Positions 1-7,117 of a stretch of 10,174 bases of DNA are shown piece by piece. Numbering within the stretch: position 1 is the stretch's first letter; each line of letters begins with the position of its first letter. Position numbers and translations under genes: made by a program. The stretch comes from Methanomicrobiales archaeon (GTDB lineage Archaea > Halobacteriota > Methanomicrobia > Methanomicrobiales > Methanomicrobiaceae): assembly GCA_012523385.1 (NCBI GenBank), contig JAAYIO010000158.1, positions 1 through 10,174 of the forward strand. The letters are read 5' to 3'. The notes beneath the pieces were generated by a model. It was not told where the DNA came from. It saw only the letters and a list, made by a program, of their open reading frames with translations, and searched no databases.

Positions 1-294
1 ATCAGTCGAAAAGAGTACATCTCCACTGTTTCTGATAAAGAGTATGACGAGCACACTGAGAATGGCAAATCCGAGCGGTATGCAAAGCATTCTGAGATAA
101 TAACGGAGATTAATGCCTCCAAGAATGATCGTAATGAGACTAATGGATACAGCGATAATAAATGGCGTGAGAAAACTCTCTGAGGAAACGGAGATGAGGA
201 TACACCCCAGTCCTAATATCAGCTTTACTGCAGAATTCACATTCCTGAGTCCGTTGTTCTGGGCAATATTTTCAAATAATTCGTAATTCGTCAA
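1..294 (-). CDS. cbiQ: Energy-coupling-factor cobalt transporter transmembrane protein CbiQ (N-terminal 98 residues, cut by window edge)
   Basis: CbiQ/EcfT is the membrane scaffold linking the substrate-binding CbiM to the ATPase CbiO in ECF cobalt or nickel importers. The reverse strand reads from a TTG at 294 and stays open to base 1. Its first ~18 residues are polar (NYELFENIAQNNG), followed by hydrophobic helices at roughly residues 22-55 and 66-85, as in CbiQ N-termini. An in-frame stop lies three codons upstream (301-303), so TTG is the only usual start codon near the beginning; no strong SD is visible. It begins 17 bases after the cbiN stop, in the order cbiM-cbiN-cbiQ typical of these operons. 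The assignment rests mainly on that context plus the hydrophobic pattern. The C-terminal part with the ATPase-coupling helices, and presumably cbiO, lie outside the window. Confidence 0.8.
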   Translation of the reverse strand, partial: MTNYELFENIAQNNGLRNVNSAVKLILGLGCILISVSSESFLTPFIIAVSISLITIILGGINLRYYLRMLCIPLGFAILSVLVILFIRNSGDVLFSTD

Positions 295-311
295 AATATC
301 TTAAAAAATGA

Positions 312-623
312 TTAGTTTGGGTTCTTTTTAATCCTTCTTTCTGTTGCCAATGACCCAAATATCCATCCGATCAAAAGACCGCCGAATACTGCCTGAAGGG
401 CAAATAGGCAGGACTCAATCTCACCCGAAGGAGGAGTGAAGGTATAGTCAGAATTGTCAATCCACGGTTCATAACCGAGTTCTTCAACCATCTCAGAACC
501 GACACCGTCCGTTCCTTCCCAACCTTCTCCTCCTGCTGCCTGAATGATGGTATCTGTGTACAGGAAAACCCCGGTGAAGACGATGAGTGCAATCACGGTG
601 ATTATTTCAAAGAGATATTTCAT
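312..623 (-). CDS. cbiN: Cobalt transport protein CbiN
   Basis: CbiN is the small accessory membrane subunit of CbiMNQO importers; it contacts CbiM and is needed for cobalt uptake. The 103-residue protein has the family's usual two-helix layout: a membrane helix at about residues 5-24, an extracytoplasmic acidic loop (about 27-70, rich in Glu, Asp and Gly, containing PPSGEIESCLFALQA) and a second helix at about 72-92, ending in a basic cytoplasmic tail (ERRIKKNPN). The start ATG overlaps the cbiM stop in an ATGA arrangement (bases 620-623), and a GGAGG lies nine bases upstream inside cbiM, so the two are translationally coupled. Presence of an N subunit of this type favours cobalt, though nickel systems can carry related subunits. 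Confidence 0.92.
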   Translation of the reverse strand: MKYLFEIITVIALIVFTGVFLYTDTIIQAAGGEGWEGTDGVGSEMVEELGYEPWIDNSDYTFTPPSGEIESCLFALQAVFGGLLIGWIFGSLATERRIKKNPN

Positions 624-1318
624 TCTTCCAATCCTCCTTTTACCTTTTCCATTTTATCTGCAGTCAGCACTTTCATTTTTAACAGAAGGTCAGGCTTCAG
701 AATGATGATGTACTTGAAGATGACCACGAAGACCAAACCTTCAATGATTGCAATCGGAACCTGTGTTACCGCAAATACGCTAAGGAATGCGATAAAAGAC
801 GCTAAGAGTCCTCCTGATACTGCAGGGAATGCAAGTGCAAGTTCAAGTGCAGTTACCACGTATGTCATGAGATCACAGAGGAATGCTGCGATAAAGACGG
901 TAAGGAAGAAATTTACATTCACCTTATTCAGGCCGCGGTAAACATAATAACCAACGAATGGTCCAACGATGGCCATGGAAACCATGTTTGCACCAAGGGT
1001 CGTCAGACCACCGTGTGCCAAAAACAAGGCCTGGAACAAAAGGACGATAAAGCCCAGTACTGCGGTAATCCATGGACCAAAGGTAATTGCTGACAGTGCT
1101 GTCCCCGTTGGGTGGGAACAACTTCCGGTTACCGAAGGGAGTTTCAGGGCTGAGAGGACAAAAATAAATCCGGCTGCAACACCAAGCAGCGGGAGCACTT
1201 CACGGTTCGTCTCCATAATCTTCTTTAGTTTGTAGAAACCGTATATCAGGCACGGCAGTGCCAGAATCCACCATATCTGCCACCACGGGCTGGGCAGAAA
1301 ACCTTCCATTATATGCAT
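620..1318 (-). CDS. cbiM: Cobalt ECF transporter substrate-binding component CbiM
   Basis: CbiM is the membrane S component that binds the metal ion. The N-terminus reads MHIMEGFLP, matching the family signature in which the N-terminal Met/His2 form part of the metal site. The second conserved region LKLPSVTGSCSHPTG supplies the other ligand, His69 in this numbering. About six hydrophobic segments follow, through a region rich in Phe and Val near the C-terminus. An ATG one codon earlier (1321) would add a second Met before MHIMEG. I chose 1318 because it exposes His at position 2 and sits four bases from a GGTGA. The gene heads the cbiM-cbiN-cbiQ operon, which feeds corrinoid (or F430, if nickel) synthesis. 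Two palindromes just upstream suggest metal or cofactor control. Confidence 0.93.
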   Translation of the reverse strand: MHIMEGFLPSPWWQIWWILALPCLIYGFYKLKKIMETNREVLPLLGVAAGFIFVLSALKLPSVTGSCSHPTGTALSAITFGPWITAVLGFIVLLFQALFLAHGGLTTLGANMVSMAIVGPFVGYYVYRGLNKVNVNFFLTVFIAAFLCDLMTYVVTALELALAFPAVSGGLLASFIAFLSVFAVTQVPIAIIEGLVFVVIFKYIIILKPDLLLKMKVLTADKMEKVKGGLEE

Positions 1319-1337
1319 CATATCACCAGAGTAACTG

Positions 1338-1352
1338 TAGTTATAATAACTA
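1338..1352. promoter_or_regulatory. Perfect 15-bp palindrome upstream of cbiM, possible operator
   Basis: The bases TAGTTAT-A-ATAACTA form a perfect inverted repeat with a one-base centre, 20 bases upstream of the chosen cbiM start. On the reverse strand the middle of it (TTATTATAAC) could also serve as a TATA box, which would place transcription start near the cbiM ATG. A regulator binding here would block the promoter. The protein that might bind is unknown. Confidence 0.4.
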
Positions 1353-1355
1353 GAT

Positions 1356-1369
1356 ACAAGTAAACTTGT
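1356..1369. promoter_or_regulatory. Inverted repeat ACAAGT-AA-ACTTGT upstream of cbiM
   Basis: Six-base perfect arms with a two-base centre lie four bases beyond the first palindrome, in the 115-bp divergent region between cbiM and the small membrane protein gene. Paired palindromes of this kind suit a dimeric repressor. I do not recognise the site as a known archaeal NikR box. Confidence 0.35.
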
Positions 1370-1433
1370 GTTAAATTTTGTTGTTTTATTGCTATTTAAT
1401 TTTATTTACTTGGTGGGGTGAAGGAGGTTGTTT

Positions 1434-1841
1434 TTGAATTATTCAGGAGAAAGAAGGTGTCGTTTCATTATTTTAGACGAGAATTTACAAAAATGGCATC
1501 CCCGGACAATCGTGGCTACCCAAACTGTTATCATGCCCGACTCAGAAGAAAGATTATCCATGACATTGACTATCCTGCGGCACTGCACGATCACCGAACT
1601 TTTTTTACGCATCTTCGGTGTCATCGTGTTTTTTGTTACTTACTTTGCCACTTCATGGTTTCTCATTCTGATAGGTGTGTTTATTCTGGTAAAGGCATAT
1701 TTCAGGAGTCAGGGGGTCTTTTCAGTCTGCGCCGTGCATGGCCCTCCTCCCGGTGGAGACACTCTCAATAAAGACCGTACCCGTAATGATGATGACTGGG
1801 ACGACGATGATGACGGTGTCGCAACCGGTCTGTATGACTGA
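1434..1841 (+). CDS. Small two-helix membrane protein with Asp-rich C-terminal tail, unknown function
   Basis: No family was recognised. From a TTG at 1434 the frame encodes 135 residues. The first ~45 are polar and basic, then come two closely spaced hydrophobic helices (about residues 51-68 and 71-87: FLRIFGVIVFFVTYF, then TSWFLILIGVFILVKAYF). A Pro/Gly-rich hinge leads to an acidic tail containing DDDWDDDDDG. An AAGGAGG lies six bases before the TTG, and TATA-like sequence (TATTTAAT, 1393-1400) lies about 35 bases before it. A shorter start is the ATG at 1533, which keeps both helices. Other frames here are also open (1418-1771, 1738-1974), so coding status is not certain. The membrane pair is the best evidence for this frame. 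It is divergent from cbiM but no functional link can be shown. Confidence 0.5.
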   Translation: MNYSGERRCRFIILDENLQKWHPRTIVATQTVIMPDSEERLSMTLTILRHCTITELFLRIFGVIVFFVTYFATSWFLILIGVFILVKAYFRSQGVFSVCAVHGPPPGGDTLNKDRTRNDDDWDDDDDGVATGLYD

Positions 1842-2001
1842 TTGGGATGACCCTCTGCCCTTTCATTTGTTCATTCTCAATTTCGTAGACCCGTTTCCGG
1901 ATCTCGTAAGAATGCATTGGTTCATTCAGTCTGTGTTATTATTCATGTTTTGCCGCTTTTTCCCGGACGCGTGATGGTTTGTAATTCCCCCTGAACCACC
2001 G

Positions 2002-2010
2002 GTATTTATT
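2002..2010 (+). promoter_or_regulatory. Candidate TATA box for the permease gene
   Basis: TATTTATTG lies about 47 bases before the permease ATG, which would give a transcript leader of roughly 20 bases. No clear SD is present before the ATG. The preceding bases 1842-2001 hold no gene I can support. Confidence 0.4.
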
Positions 2011-2052
2011 GCCTCAATTTCCCGAATATAACATGACAGTAACACATCCCCG

Positions 2053-3309
2053 ATGAGTCAGACAATCATCGTCGCAGTCATCCTTGCCCTTGTCCTTGTG
2101 CTGATTGCGCTTCGTAATGTTGGCGGCATCCGGCTTGCCATCTGGCAGATAATGCTTGGAGGAGCTGTTACTGTCCTTGTTCTCGGGCAGATAACTCCTT
2201 TGGACGCGTTGTATGCCATCAATACCGATGTCATGATCTTTCTCTTTGGGATGTTTGTTGTCGGTGAGGCCATTCAGGCGAGTGGGATTTTAGTCACCCT
2301 GTCCAACCGGCTCTTCCGGCGTGAGATGAGTATGGACTTCTTTATCCTGCTCTTAATTGGTGGCACCGGGTTTTTTTCTGCGGTTCTCATGAACGACACC
2401 GTGGCCATTATCGGCACTCCCTTTGTTCTGTATCTCGCACGAAAATACCATATATCAGCGGTGATGTTGCTCCTTGTTCTTGCCTTCTCTGTGACAACCG
2501 GCAGTGTTCTAAGTCCCATCGGGAATCCTCAGAATCTTCTCATCGCCCTTGAAAGCGGCCTTGAAAACCCGTTTATAGACTTTGTATTCTACCTCGCGAT
2601 TCCGTCTTTTGTTGGCCTGTTTGTGATCTATGGGGCGATGAAGGTCTTTTATCCGCGTGAATTTGACAAATGCGTTCTTTCATCCTCTGAATTGGAACCA
2701 GCAGGTGACCCTTCCCTCACCCGCCCGGCACTGCTGTCGCTCGTTCTCATCTTTATCCTGATCGGCCTCCGAGTGCTCTTCACCCTTCTCCAAACCGGGA
2801 TAACCATCCCTTTGACAGCGATCGCCATCGGTGCAGCACTGCCCACCCTGCTTTTATCCCCCAAACGGGTTCGTATCGTGCGCACTATTGATTGGGGCAC
2901 TCTTGTCTTTTTTGCGGCACTCTTTGTTTTGATGCAAAGCGTCTGGAACACCGGCATCTTCCAGCAGGCGATGGCATCAGCGGCATATCCCATTACCAGT
3001 GTCCCGGTCATCTTCACACTGGGTATCATCGTCAGCCAGTTTATCTCAAACGTCCCCTTTGTGGCACTTGCTCTTCCCCTGATGACGCAGGCAGGTGCAT
3101 CAAACGCTGTCTTCATGGCGCTTGCCGCCGGAAGCACGCTTGCAGGAAATCTGCTCATTCTCGGTGCTGCAAGTAACGTCATCATCATCCAGAATGCTGA
3201 GAAAGAAGGGCAGACCATCCGGTTTTGGGAATTTGCCCGCATTGGTATTCCCCTGACGTGTGCTCAGACGTTTGTCTACTGGATATACTTCCAATTCCTG
3301 CTGTTCTAA
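2053..3309 (+). CDS. SLC13/ArsB-type ion transporter (anion permease or Na+/H+ antiporter-like)
   Basis: A 418-residue polytopic membrane protein of the ion transporter superfamily (SLC13, ArsB, NhaD, CitMHS), with about 10-11 hydrophobic segments. It shows the pseudo-twofold design of the family. The first half has LMNDTVAIIGTP (N114-D115) and the re-entrant loop motif SPIGNPQN at residues 154-161. The second half has ISNVPF at 331-336 and the matching loop AGNLLILGAASN at 364-375. These paired Asn/Gly/Pro loops line the substrate and sodium sites in known structures. Length and N-terminus fit archaeal members. The substrate cannot be read from sequence: candidates are arsenite, sulfate, dicarboxylates or Na+/H+ exchange. 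No arsR, arsA or arsC lies nearby, which weakens an arsenite role. It stands alone with intergenic gaps on both sides. Confidence 0.85.
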   Translation: MSQTIIVAVILALVLVLIALRNVGGIRLAIWQIMLGGAVTVLVLGQITPLDALYAINTDVMIFLFGMFVVGEAIQASGILVTLSNRLFRREMSMDFFILLLIGGTGFFSAVLMNDTVAIIGTPFVLYLARKYHISAVMLLLVLAFSVTTGSVLSPIGNPQNLLIALESGLENPFIDFVFYLAIPSFVGLFVIYGAMKVFYPREFDKCVLSSSELEPAGDPSLTRPALLSLVLIFILIGLRVLFTLLQTGITIPLTAIAIGAALPTLLLSPKRVRIVRTIDWGTLVFFAALFVLMQSVWNTGIFQQAMASAAYPITSVPVIFTLGIIVSQFISNVPFVALALPLMTQAGASNAVFMALAAGSTLAGNLLILGAASNVIIIQNAEKEGQTIRFWEFARIGIPLTCAQTFVYWIYFQFLLF

Positions 3310-3517
3310 GATTTCCTTTCCTTTGTGCGGAATGCTGAAATCAGGAATATTGAATCATACCGGAGATGAGACTCAGGGCAGCGTATCTCTACGAATTCAG
3401 GCAAATGGAAAGGATTGAATATACATGTGTGATAACCCAACAGGGAGTGCAACCGTGAACGGTACTACTCCGGATGACACTACTTACCATACCATTCCCC
3501 GTGCGTAACGAAAATCC

Positions 3518-4741
3518 ATGAAAAATATTGAACTGCTGGCTCCGGCCGGTACCTGGTCCTGTTTACAGACGGCTATCGAAAATGGAGCCGATGCTGTATA
3601 CTTCGGCATTACGCACATGAATATGCGGGATAACGCCGGCAATTTCGAGATAAATGAACTGCCGGGGATTATGCGGTATCTGCATGAGCACACGGCAAAA
3701 GGATACCTGACCCTCAATACCATCTATTACAATCGAGAGTTACCCAAACTCCGGCAGATAGTGTCTGCGGCCAAGGATGCCGGTGTGGATGCCATCATCT
3801 GCTGGGATATGGCCGTGCTTCGTATGGCCCGGGACGCAGGGATTCCGGTTCACATCTCCACACAGGCAAGTGTCTCCAACTATCAGGCATTTACCTTCTA
3901 TGCAGAATTGGGTGCTTCCCGAATCATTCTGGCACGGGAATGTGCCCTTGAGGATATCGCACATATCAGCAGACAGGCCAAAGAAGACGGGGTGGACTGC
4001 GATATCGAAACCTTTGTTCATGGTGCGATGTGTGTGAGTGAGTCAGGCCGGTGTTTTCTCTCAGCTCAGACTTTTGGGAAATCTGCTAATCGGGGACGAT
4101 GCATACAGCCCTGCCGGCGACTGTATCGTATCACTGATGTGGAGGATGAGGAGAATGCATATGTTATTGGGCATAATTATGTCCTCAGCCCCAAGGATCT
4201 GTGCTCGATTGAGTTTCTGCCTGATCTGATTGCCGCAGGCATCCGTTCGTTTAAGATTGAAGGACGCATCCGGCCCCCGGAATATGTGAAAACTACCGTG
4301 TCCTGTTACCGGCAGGCACTGGACGCAATTAGTGAAGGTGTGTATACCCCCACGTTCGCGGCCCAACTCAAAGAAAAACTGGCGAAGACCTACAACCGGG
4401 GATTCTCCAAAGGGTTTTACCACGGACTGGATGCCGACTGGATCAGCCCGGGTCCTGCTGCCACCGAGGTAAAAATCTACTGCGGCGAAGTGGTGAACTA
4501 TTACACGAACATTCAGGTGGCAGAATGTATTATTCGGGCCGATGGGCTGAGTGTCGGTGATAAAATTCTCATCTACGGCAAAAATACCCCGGCCCACTAC
4601 CACGTTATTAGAGAAATTCAGATTCATCACGAGTCGGTTCCTTCCGTTGTGAGAGGAGAGAATTGCGGCATAAAAATACCATTTCAGGTCAGACCCGGTG
4701 ATAAACTATTCCGGATTACCGACGCTAAAGAAATAATCTAA
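3518..4741 (+). CDS. U32 family protein (peptidase U32 / tRNA or rRNA hydroxylation family)
   Basis: The 407-residue protein opens with the U32 pattern IELLAPAGTWSCLQTAIENG and GADAVYFG, followed by a TIM-barrel-like region (DAIICWDMAVLR, VHISTQASVSN, RIILARE). It carries the full U32 signature at residues 164-182: E-T-F-V-H-G-A-M-C then G-R-C-x-L-S. Cys172, Cys179, Cys195 and Cys199 probably bind an iron-sulfur cluster, as known for family members such as UbiU/UbiV. Bacterial relatives TrhP (YegQ) and RlhA hydroxylate tRNA U34 and 23S rRNA; older annotation calls the family collagenase-like proteases. RNA modification is the better guess here but is not proven. A beta-rich C-terminal domain (about 310-400) resembles the YegQ C-terminus. 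The start is fixed by an in-frame stop at 3506-3508; no SD is seen. Confidence 0.9.
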   Translation: MKNIELLAPAGTWSCLQTAIENGADAVYFGITHMNMRDNAGNFEINELPGIMRYLHEHTAKGYLTLNTIYYNRELPKLRQIVSAAKDAGVDAIICWDMAVLRMARDAGIPVHISTQASVSNYQAFTFYAELGASRIILARECALEDIAHISRQAKEDGVDCDIETFVHGAMCVSESGRCFLSAQTFGKSANRGRCIQPCRRLYRITDVEDEENAYVIGHNYVLSPKDLCSIEFLPDLIAAGIRSFKIEGRIRPPEYVKTTVSCYRQALDAISEGVYTPTFAAQLKEKLAKTYNRGFSKGFYHGLDADWISPGPAATEVKIYCGEVVNYYTNIQVAECIIRADGLSVGDKILIYGKNTPAHYHVIREIQIHHESVPSVVRGENCGIKIPFQVRPGDKLFRITDAKEII

Positions 4742-4846
4742 AATATCTAAACGGGCTATTACTATGGGCCCAATGCGACATTTTTCGGTGCCTGCACGTT
4801 AGAAGGGCGATTATCGGCAAAACTGTTTGTCTGCCTGCGTCATCAT

Positions 4847-4853
4847 TATATAT
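4847..4853 (+). promoter_or_regulatory. TATA box for the 73-residue orphan gene
   Basis: TATATAT lies about 46 bases before the ATG at 4896, so transcription would start near 4875 and give a ~20-base leader that includes a GGAG at 4882. The bases ACGTT-C-ACGTT right after the box (4855-4865) are a short direct repeat that could be a regulator site. Confidence 0.6.
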
Positions 4854-4895
4854 GACGTTCACGTTATACCCCTTTAGGATAGGAGATGATGTGTC

Positions 4896-5117
4896 ATGGG
4901 ATATCGATGGAATAATAAAATTGACGTGGATGAAGCAATTGTTGTGATCATGAACTCTCTGGATCAGGGTGAAGTTCTGCCGGGTTGGCTGGTTCATACC
5001 ATCCAGCAGTCTATTGGGGATTCTGGCCCGGAGTATGTGAAATACTTTTACGAGCAGATCGGGGAGCACGCCCCCGCGGCCGTGGAATTCTTTCAGGGCT
5101 CCTGTGCGGGAAATTAA
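4896..5117 (+). CDS. Small soluble protein of unknown function (73 residues)
   Basis: I recognise no family. The protein is acidic and apparently helical, without a signal peptide or membrane helix. It begins MGYRWNNKIDVDEAIVVIMN, has a central segment with GEVLPGWLVHTIQQSIGDSG, and ends EFFQGSCAGN with one Cys. The pattern of hydrophobic residues (IVVIM, WLVHTI, YVKYFY, AAVEFF) suggests three or four short helices packed as a small domain. Real coding is supported by its own TATA box, a GGAG ten bases before the ATG, and a T-run right after the stop. It therefore appears to be a one-gene transcript between the U32 gene and the histidine kinase gene; nothing links it to either. Confidence 0.75.
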   Translation: MGYRWNNKIDVDEAIVVIMNSLDQGEVLPGWLVHTIQQSIGDSGPEYVKYFYEQIGEHAPAAVEFFQGSCAGN

Positions 5118-5133
5118 AATTTCCTGAGGTTAC

Positions 5134-5140
5134 TTTTTTT
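5134..5140 (+). terminator. T-run terminator after the 73-residue gene
   Basis: Seven consecutive T bases begin 16 bases after the stop codon. Archaeal RNA polymerase ends transcription at such runs without needing a hairpin. Confidence 0.6.
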
Positions 5141-5200
5141 CCTTACCTGTGTTTATCAGCCTTCGGTGTTTTGGCCCTATATTGATGATTCTCACTGCCA

Positions 5201-5271
5201 TTCATCAGGGATGAACATGCCGTTCACCGAACGTTTCTCCGAAGGGCATCTTATGCCATTAAGGTTGGCAT
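5201..5271. repeat. Three successive short inverted repeats upstream of the kinase promoter
   Basis: TTCATC-AGG-GATGAA (5201-5215), CGTTC-ACC-GAACG (5221-5233) and ATGCCA-N7-TGGCAT (5253-5271) follow one another directly before the kinase TATA box at 5279. The arms differ in sequence. They could be operator sites, or hairpins of a short RNA begun from the TATA-like CTATATTG at about 5178-5185. Confidence 0.4.
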
Positions 5272-5278
5272 GAATCGG

Positions 5279-5286
5279 TATATTAA
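5279..5286 (+). promoter_or_regulatory. TATA box for the receiver-histidine kinase gene
   Basis: TATATTAA lies 54 bases upstream of the ATG at 5333, predicting a start near 5308 and a leader of about 25 bases that holds GGTGAG (5324-5329). This placement would fall inside the gene if the ATG at 5270 were used, so it supports the shorter protein. Confidence 0.55.
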
Positions 5287-5332
5287 ACTCCTTTCAAATT
5301 TTGAAGTAATACACAATGCATCTGGTGAGCAC

Positions 5333-7027
5333 ATGTATATCCTGATTGTCGAAGACAGTCGTACTCAGGCAGAATTCCTGAGTGGTATGCTGAAGCGGCA
5401 TGGGCATGAAGCAGTGATAGCAAAAGACGGCAAAAGAGCCTTTGAACTGGTCCGGTTGAGAAAACCGTCTCTCATTATCAGTGATGTCATTATGCCGGTG
5501 ATGGATGGGTATGAACTCTGTACCCTGCTGAAAAAAGATCCTGCATTCTGCGAAATCCCGATTATCCTCCTTACTGCTCTCTCTGATAGCAGAGATGTTG
5601 CACGGGCTCTTCAGGCAGGAGCTGACAATTTCATCACCAAACCGTATCAGGAAGAATATCTTATCGGGCGGGTAAAGAGTATTTTATCTGAACCTAAACG
5701 GGATAGAACTGCTGAGAATGACTTTAAATCGGTTGCCGTTTCTCATGATGGTGAAGACTATCATCTCCCTGCAAACAGCATGAAGACGTTTGACTTTCTT
5801 TTGTCTGCGTACGAGGCCGCGATTCTGCAGCACAAGGAACTTCTCCGTGCACAGGAAAATCTGCGAATTTCAAATGAGAATCACAATAACCTGAATCAGA
5901 TCATCAGTATTGGGAACCGTTCCGGTAATCCGGATGAGACTATTTCTGCCCTACTGGAAAAAACCGTTATTCTCCTTGGGTACCGGATGGGGGGAATATT
6001 CTCTCTGAGTGAGGGCCACCATTCTGCAGTGTGCAAATATGTATACGGGAAAAATGCCGACGATACACGGGTAATGCAGATGTTTGATACCTTGGATATC
6101 AATAATCCGCTGATCCAAACGGTTGTCCCCAGAGGCAAATCCGTGTATATATCCCGCAGTCAGGATGCGTCCGGGATGGCAGATTTCATCTTTCAAAACC
6201 CCGGGATAACGAATGCTACATTTCTTCCGTTGGTTCATGATGCAGAGGTTGTGGGAGCCATTCTCCTTTTCAATGGGGTAAATCCCCTTGTTTCAGATGA
6301 GGCAAAGGCGTTTTTGGAAACAGTCCGATCAGAGATCTCAAATGCAATAGAACGGGCGTTTTTACTCAGGCGGCTCGAAATGGCCAATAATGAGACGAAT
6401 CTCTATCTCGATATTATGGCGCATGACATCAACAATGCCAATACCGGAGCCTTGGGGTACCTTGAGATCCTCTCAGATTCACTGGAGGGGAAAGAGAAGG
6501 GATATGCCGAGAAATCCCTCGGAGCAGTGAATCAGAGTATTGATATCATCACGAATGTTTCCACCATCCGAACCCTGCATGAACGGACCAATACCCTGCG
6601 TGCGGTTAACCTTGATGCGGTTATCCGAACGGAGATGTTGCGATATGGAAATGTCACGTTTCACTATGCAGGGACGGACGTTCTTATTTTAGCTGATGAT
6701 CTTCTTGGACAAATTTTTATGAATCTCCTGGGAAACAGTGTCAAATTTACCGCACCGAACTCGGAGATTACTATCTCAGTCGTCCGGGAAGGGTCTGTTG
6801 TCGCAGTTTGTGTGGCAGATAACGGGCCGGGAATTCCTGATGATATGAAACCCCAAATATTTGACCGATTTCGGAAAGGAGCTATTCGGAGTGGGAAAGG
6901 ATTGGGACTCTTTATTGTTCGAAGTCTCGTGGAAGAGTATGGGGGCACCATCCGTGCGGACGATCGGATACCCGGGGAGCCTAAGAAGGGTGCCGCCATC
7001 TGGTTCACCTTACAGGCGGCAGACTGA
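5333..7027 (+). CDS. Receiver-GAF-histidine kinase
   Basis: A cytoplasmic signalling protein of 564 residues with no membrane helix. An N-terminal receiver (residues 1-120) has the acidic pair E7-D8, phospho-acceptor D51, T81 and K103. A linker helix leads to a GAF sensor domain (about 189-348). The dimerisation helix has H364 in the box DIMAHDINNANTGALGYLE, and the ATPase domain shows N468 (MNLLGNS), D496 of DNGPGIP, an FDRF box and G521-K-G-L-G525. All catalytic residues are present. I preferred ATG 5333 over ATG 5270: the receiver begins exactly at MYILIVEDS, GGTGAG lies just ahead, and the promoter lies between the two starts. A receiver placed before the kinase can accept phosphate from another kinase and tune this one. 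No partner regulator is in the window. Confidence 0.9.
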   Translation: MYILIVEDSRTQAEFLSGMLKRHGHEAVIAKDGKRAFELVRLRKPSLIISDVIMPVMDGYELCTLLKKDPAFCEIPIILLTALSDSRDVARALQAGADNFITKPYQEEYLIGRVKSILSEPKRDRTAENDFKSVAVSHDGEDYHLPANSMKTFDFLLSAYEAAILQHKELLRAQENLRISNENHNNLNQIISIGNRSGNPDETISALLEKTVILLGYRMGGIFSLSEGHHSAVCKYVYGKNADDTRVMQMFDTLDINNPLIQTVVPRGKSVYISRSQDASGMADFIFQNPGITNATFLPLVHDAEVVGAILLFNGVNPLVSDEAKAFLETVRSEISNAIERAFLLRRLEMANNETNLYLDIMAHDINNANTGALGYLEILSDSLEGKEKGYAEKSLGAVNQSIDIITNVSTIRTLHERTNTLRAVNLDAVIRTEMLRYGNVTFHYAGTDVLILADDLLGQIFMNLLGNSVKFTAPNSEITISVVREGSVVAVCVADNGPGIPDDMKPQIFDRFRKGAIRSGKGLGLFIVRSLVEEYGGTIRADDRIPGEPKKGAAIWFTLQAAD

Positions 7028-7039
7028 GGTGAGGAACTC

Positions 7040-7046
7040 TTTTTTT
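7040..7046 (+). terminator. T-run terminator after the kinase gene
   Basis: Seven T bases start 13 bases after the kinase stop, in the 90-bp convergent gap with the leftward operon. Confidence 0.6.
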
Positions 7047-7108
7047 AGATAGTATTTCTGGCGGCATACATCCGGATATCTGAATTCAGTGTAATTTGCG
7101 ATTTACAT

Positions 7109-7115
7109 AAAAAAA
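7109..7115 (-). terminator. T-run terminator of the leftward six-gene operon
   Basis: On the reverse strand seven T bases lie three bases after the stop of the CxxC protein gene. With the forward T-run at 7040 it closes both converging transcripts. Confidence 0.55.
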
Positions 7116-7117
7116 TA

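Noticed and set aside
1322..1433. Cobalamin riboswitch before cbiM
   Set aside because: The region is short and AT-rich and lacks the conserved B12-box elements; palindromes are seen instead.
1418..1974. Overlapping forward frames (1418-1771 and 1738-1974) beside the small membrane protein gene
   Set aside because: They lack a coherent domain or membrane pattern and compete with the 1434-1841 frame, which has an SD and paired helices.
2649..3242. Long reverse frame of 197 codons inside the permease gene
   Set aside because: It is antisense to a clear membrane transporter, and its Arg/Ser/Thr-rich product is typical of a shadow frame.
3425..3508. 27-codon frame just upstream of the U32 gene (begins MCDNPTGSATVNG)
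   Set aside because: There is no SD, it is very short and nothing else supports it; it could be an upstream leader peptide but cannot be distinguished from chance.
4061..4630. Long reverse frame of 189 codons inside the U32 gene
   Set aside because: The forward strand carries the full U32 signature, so the reverse frame is a shadow.
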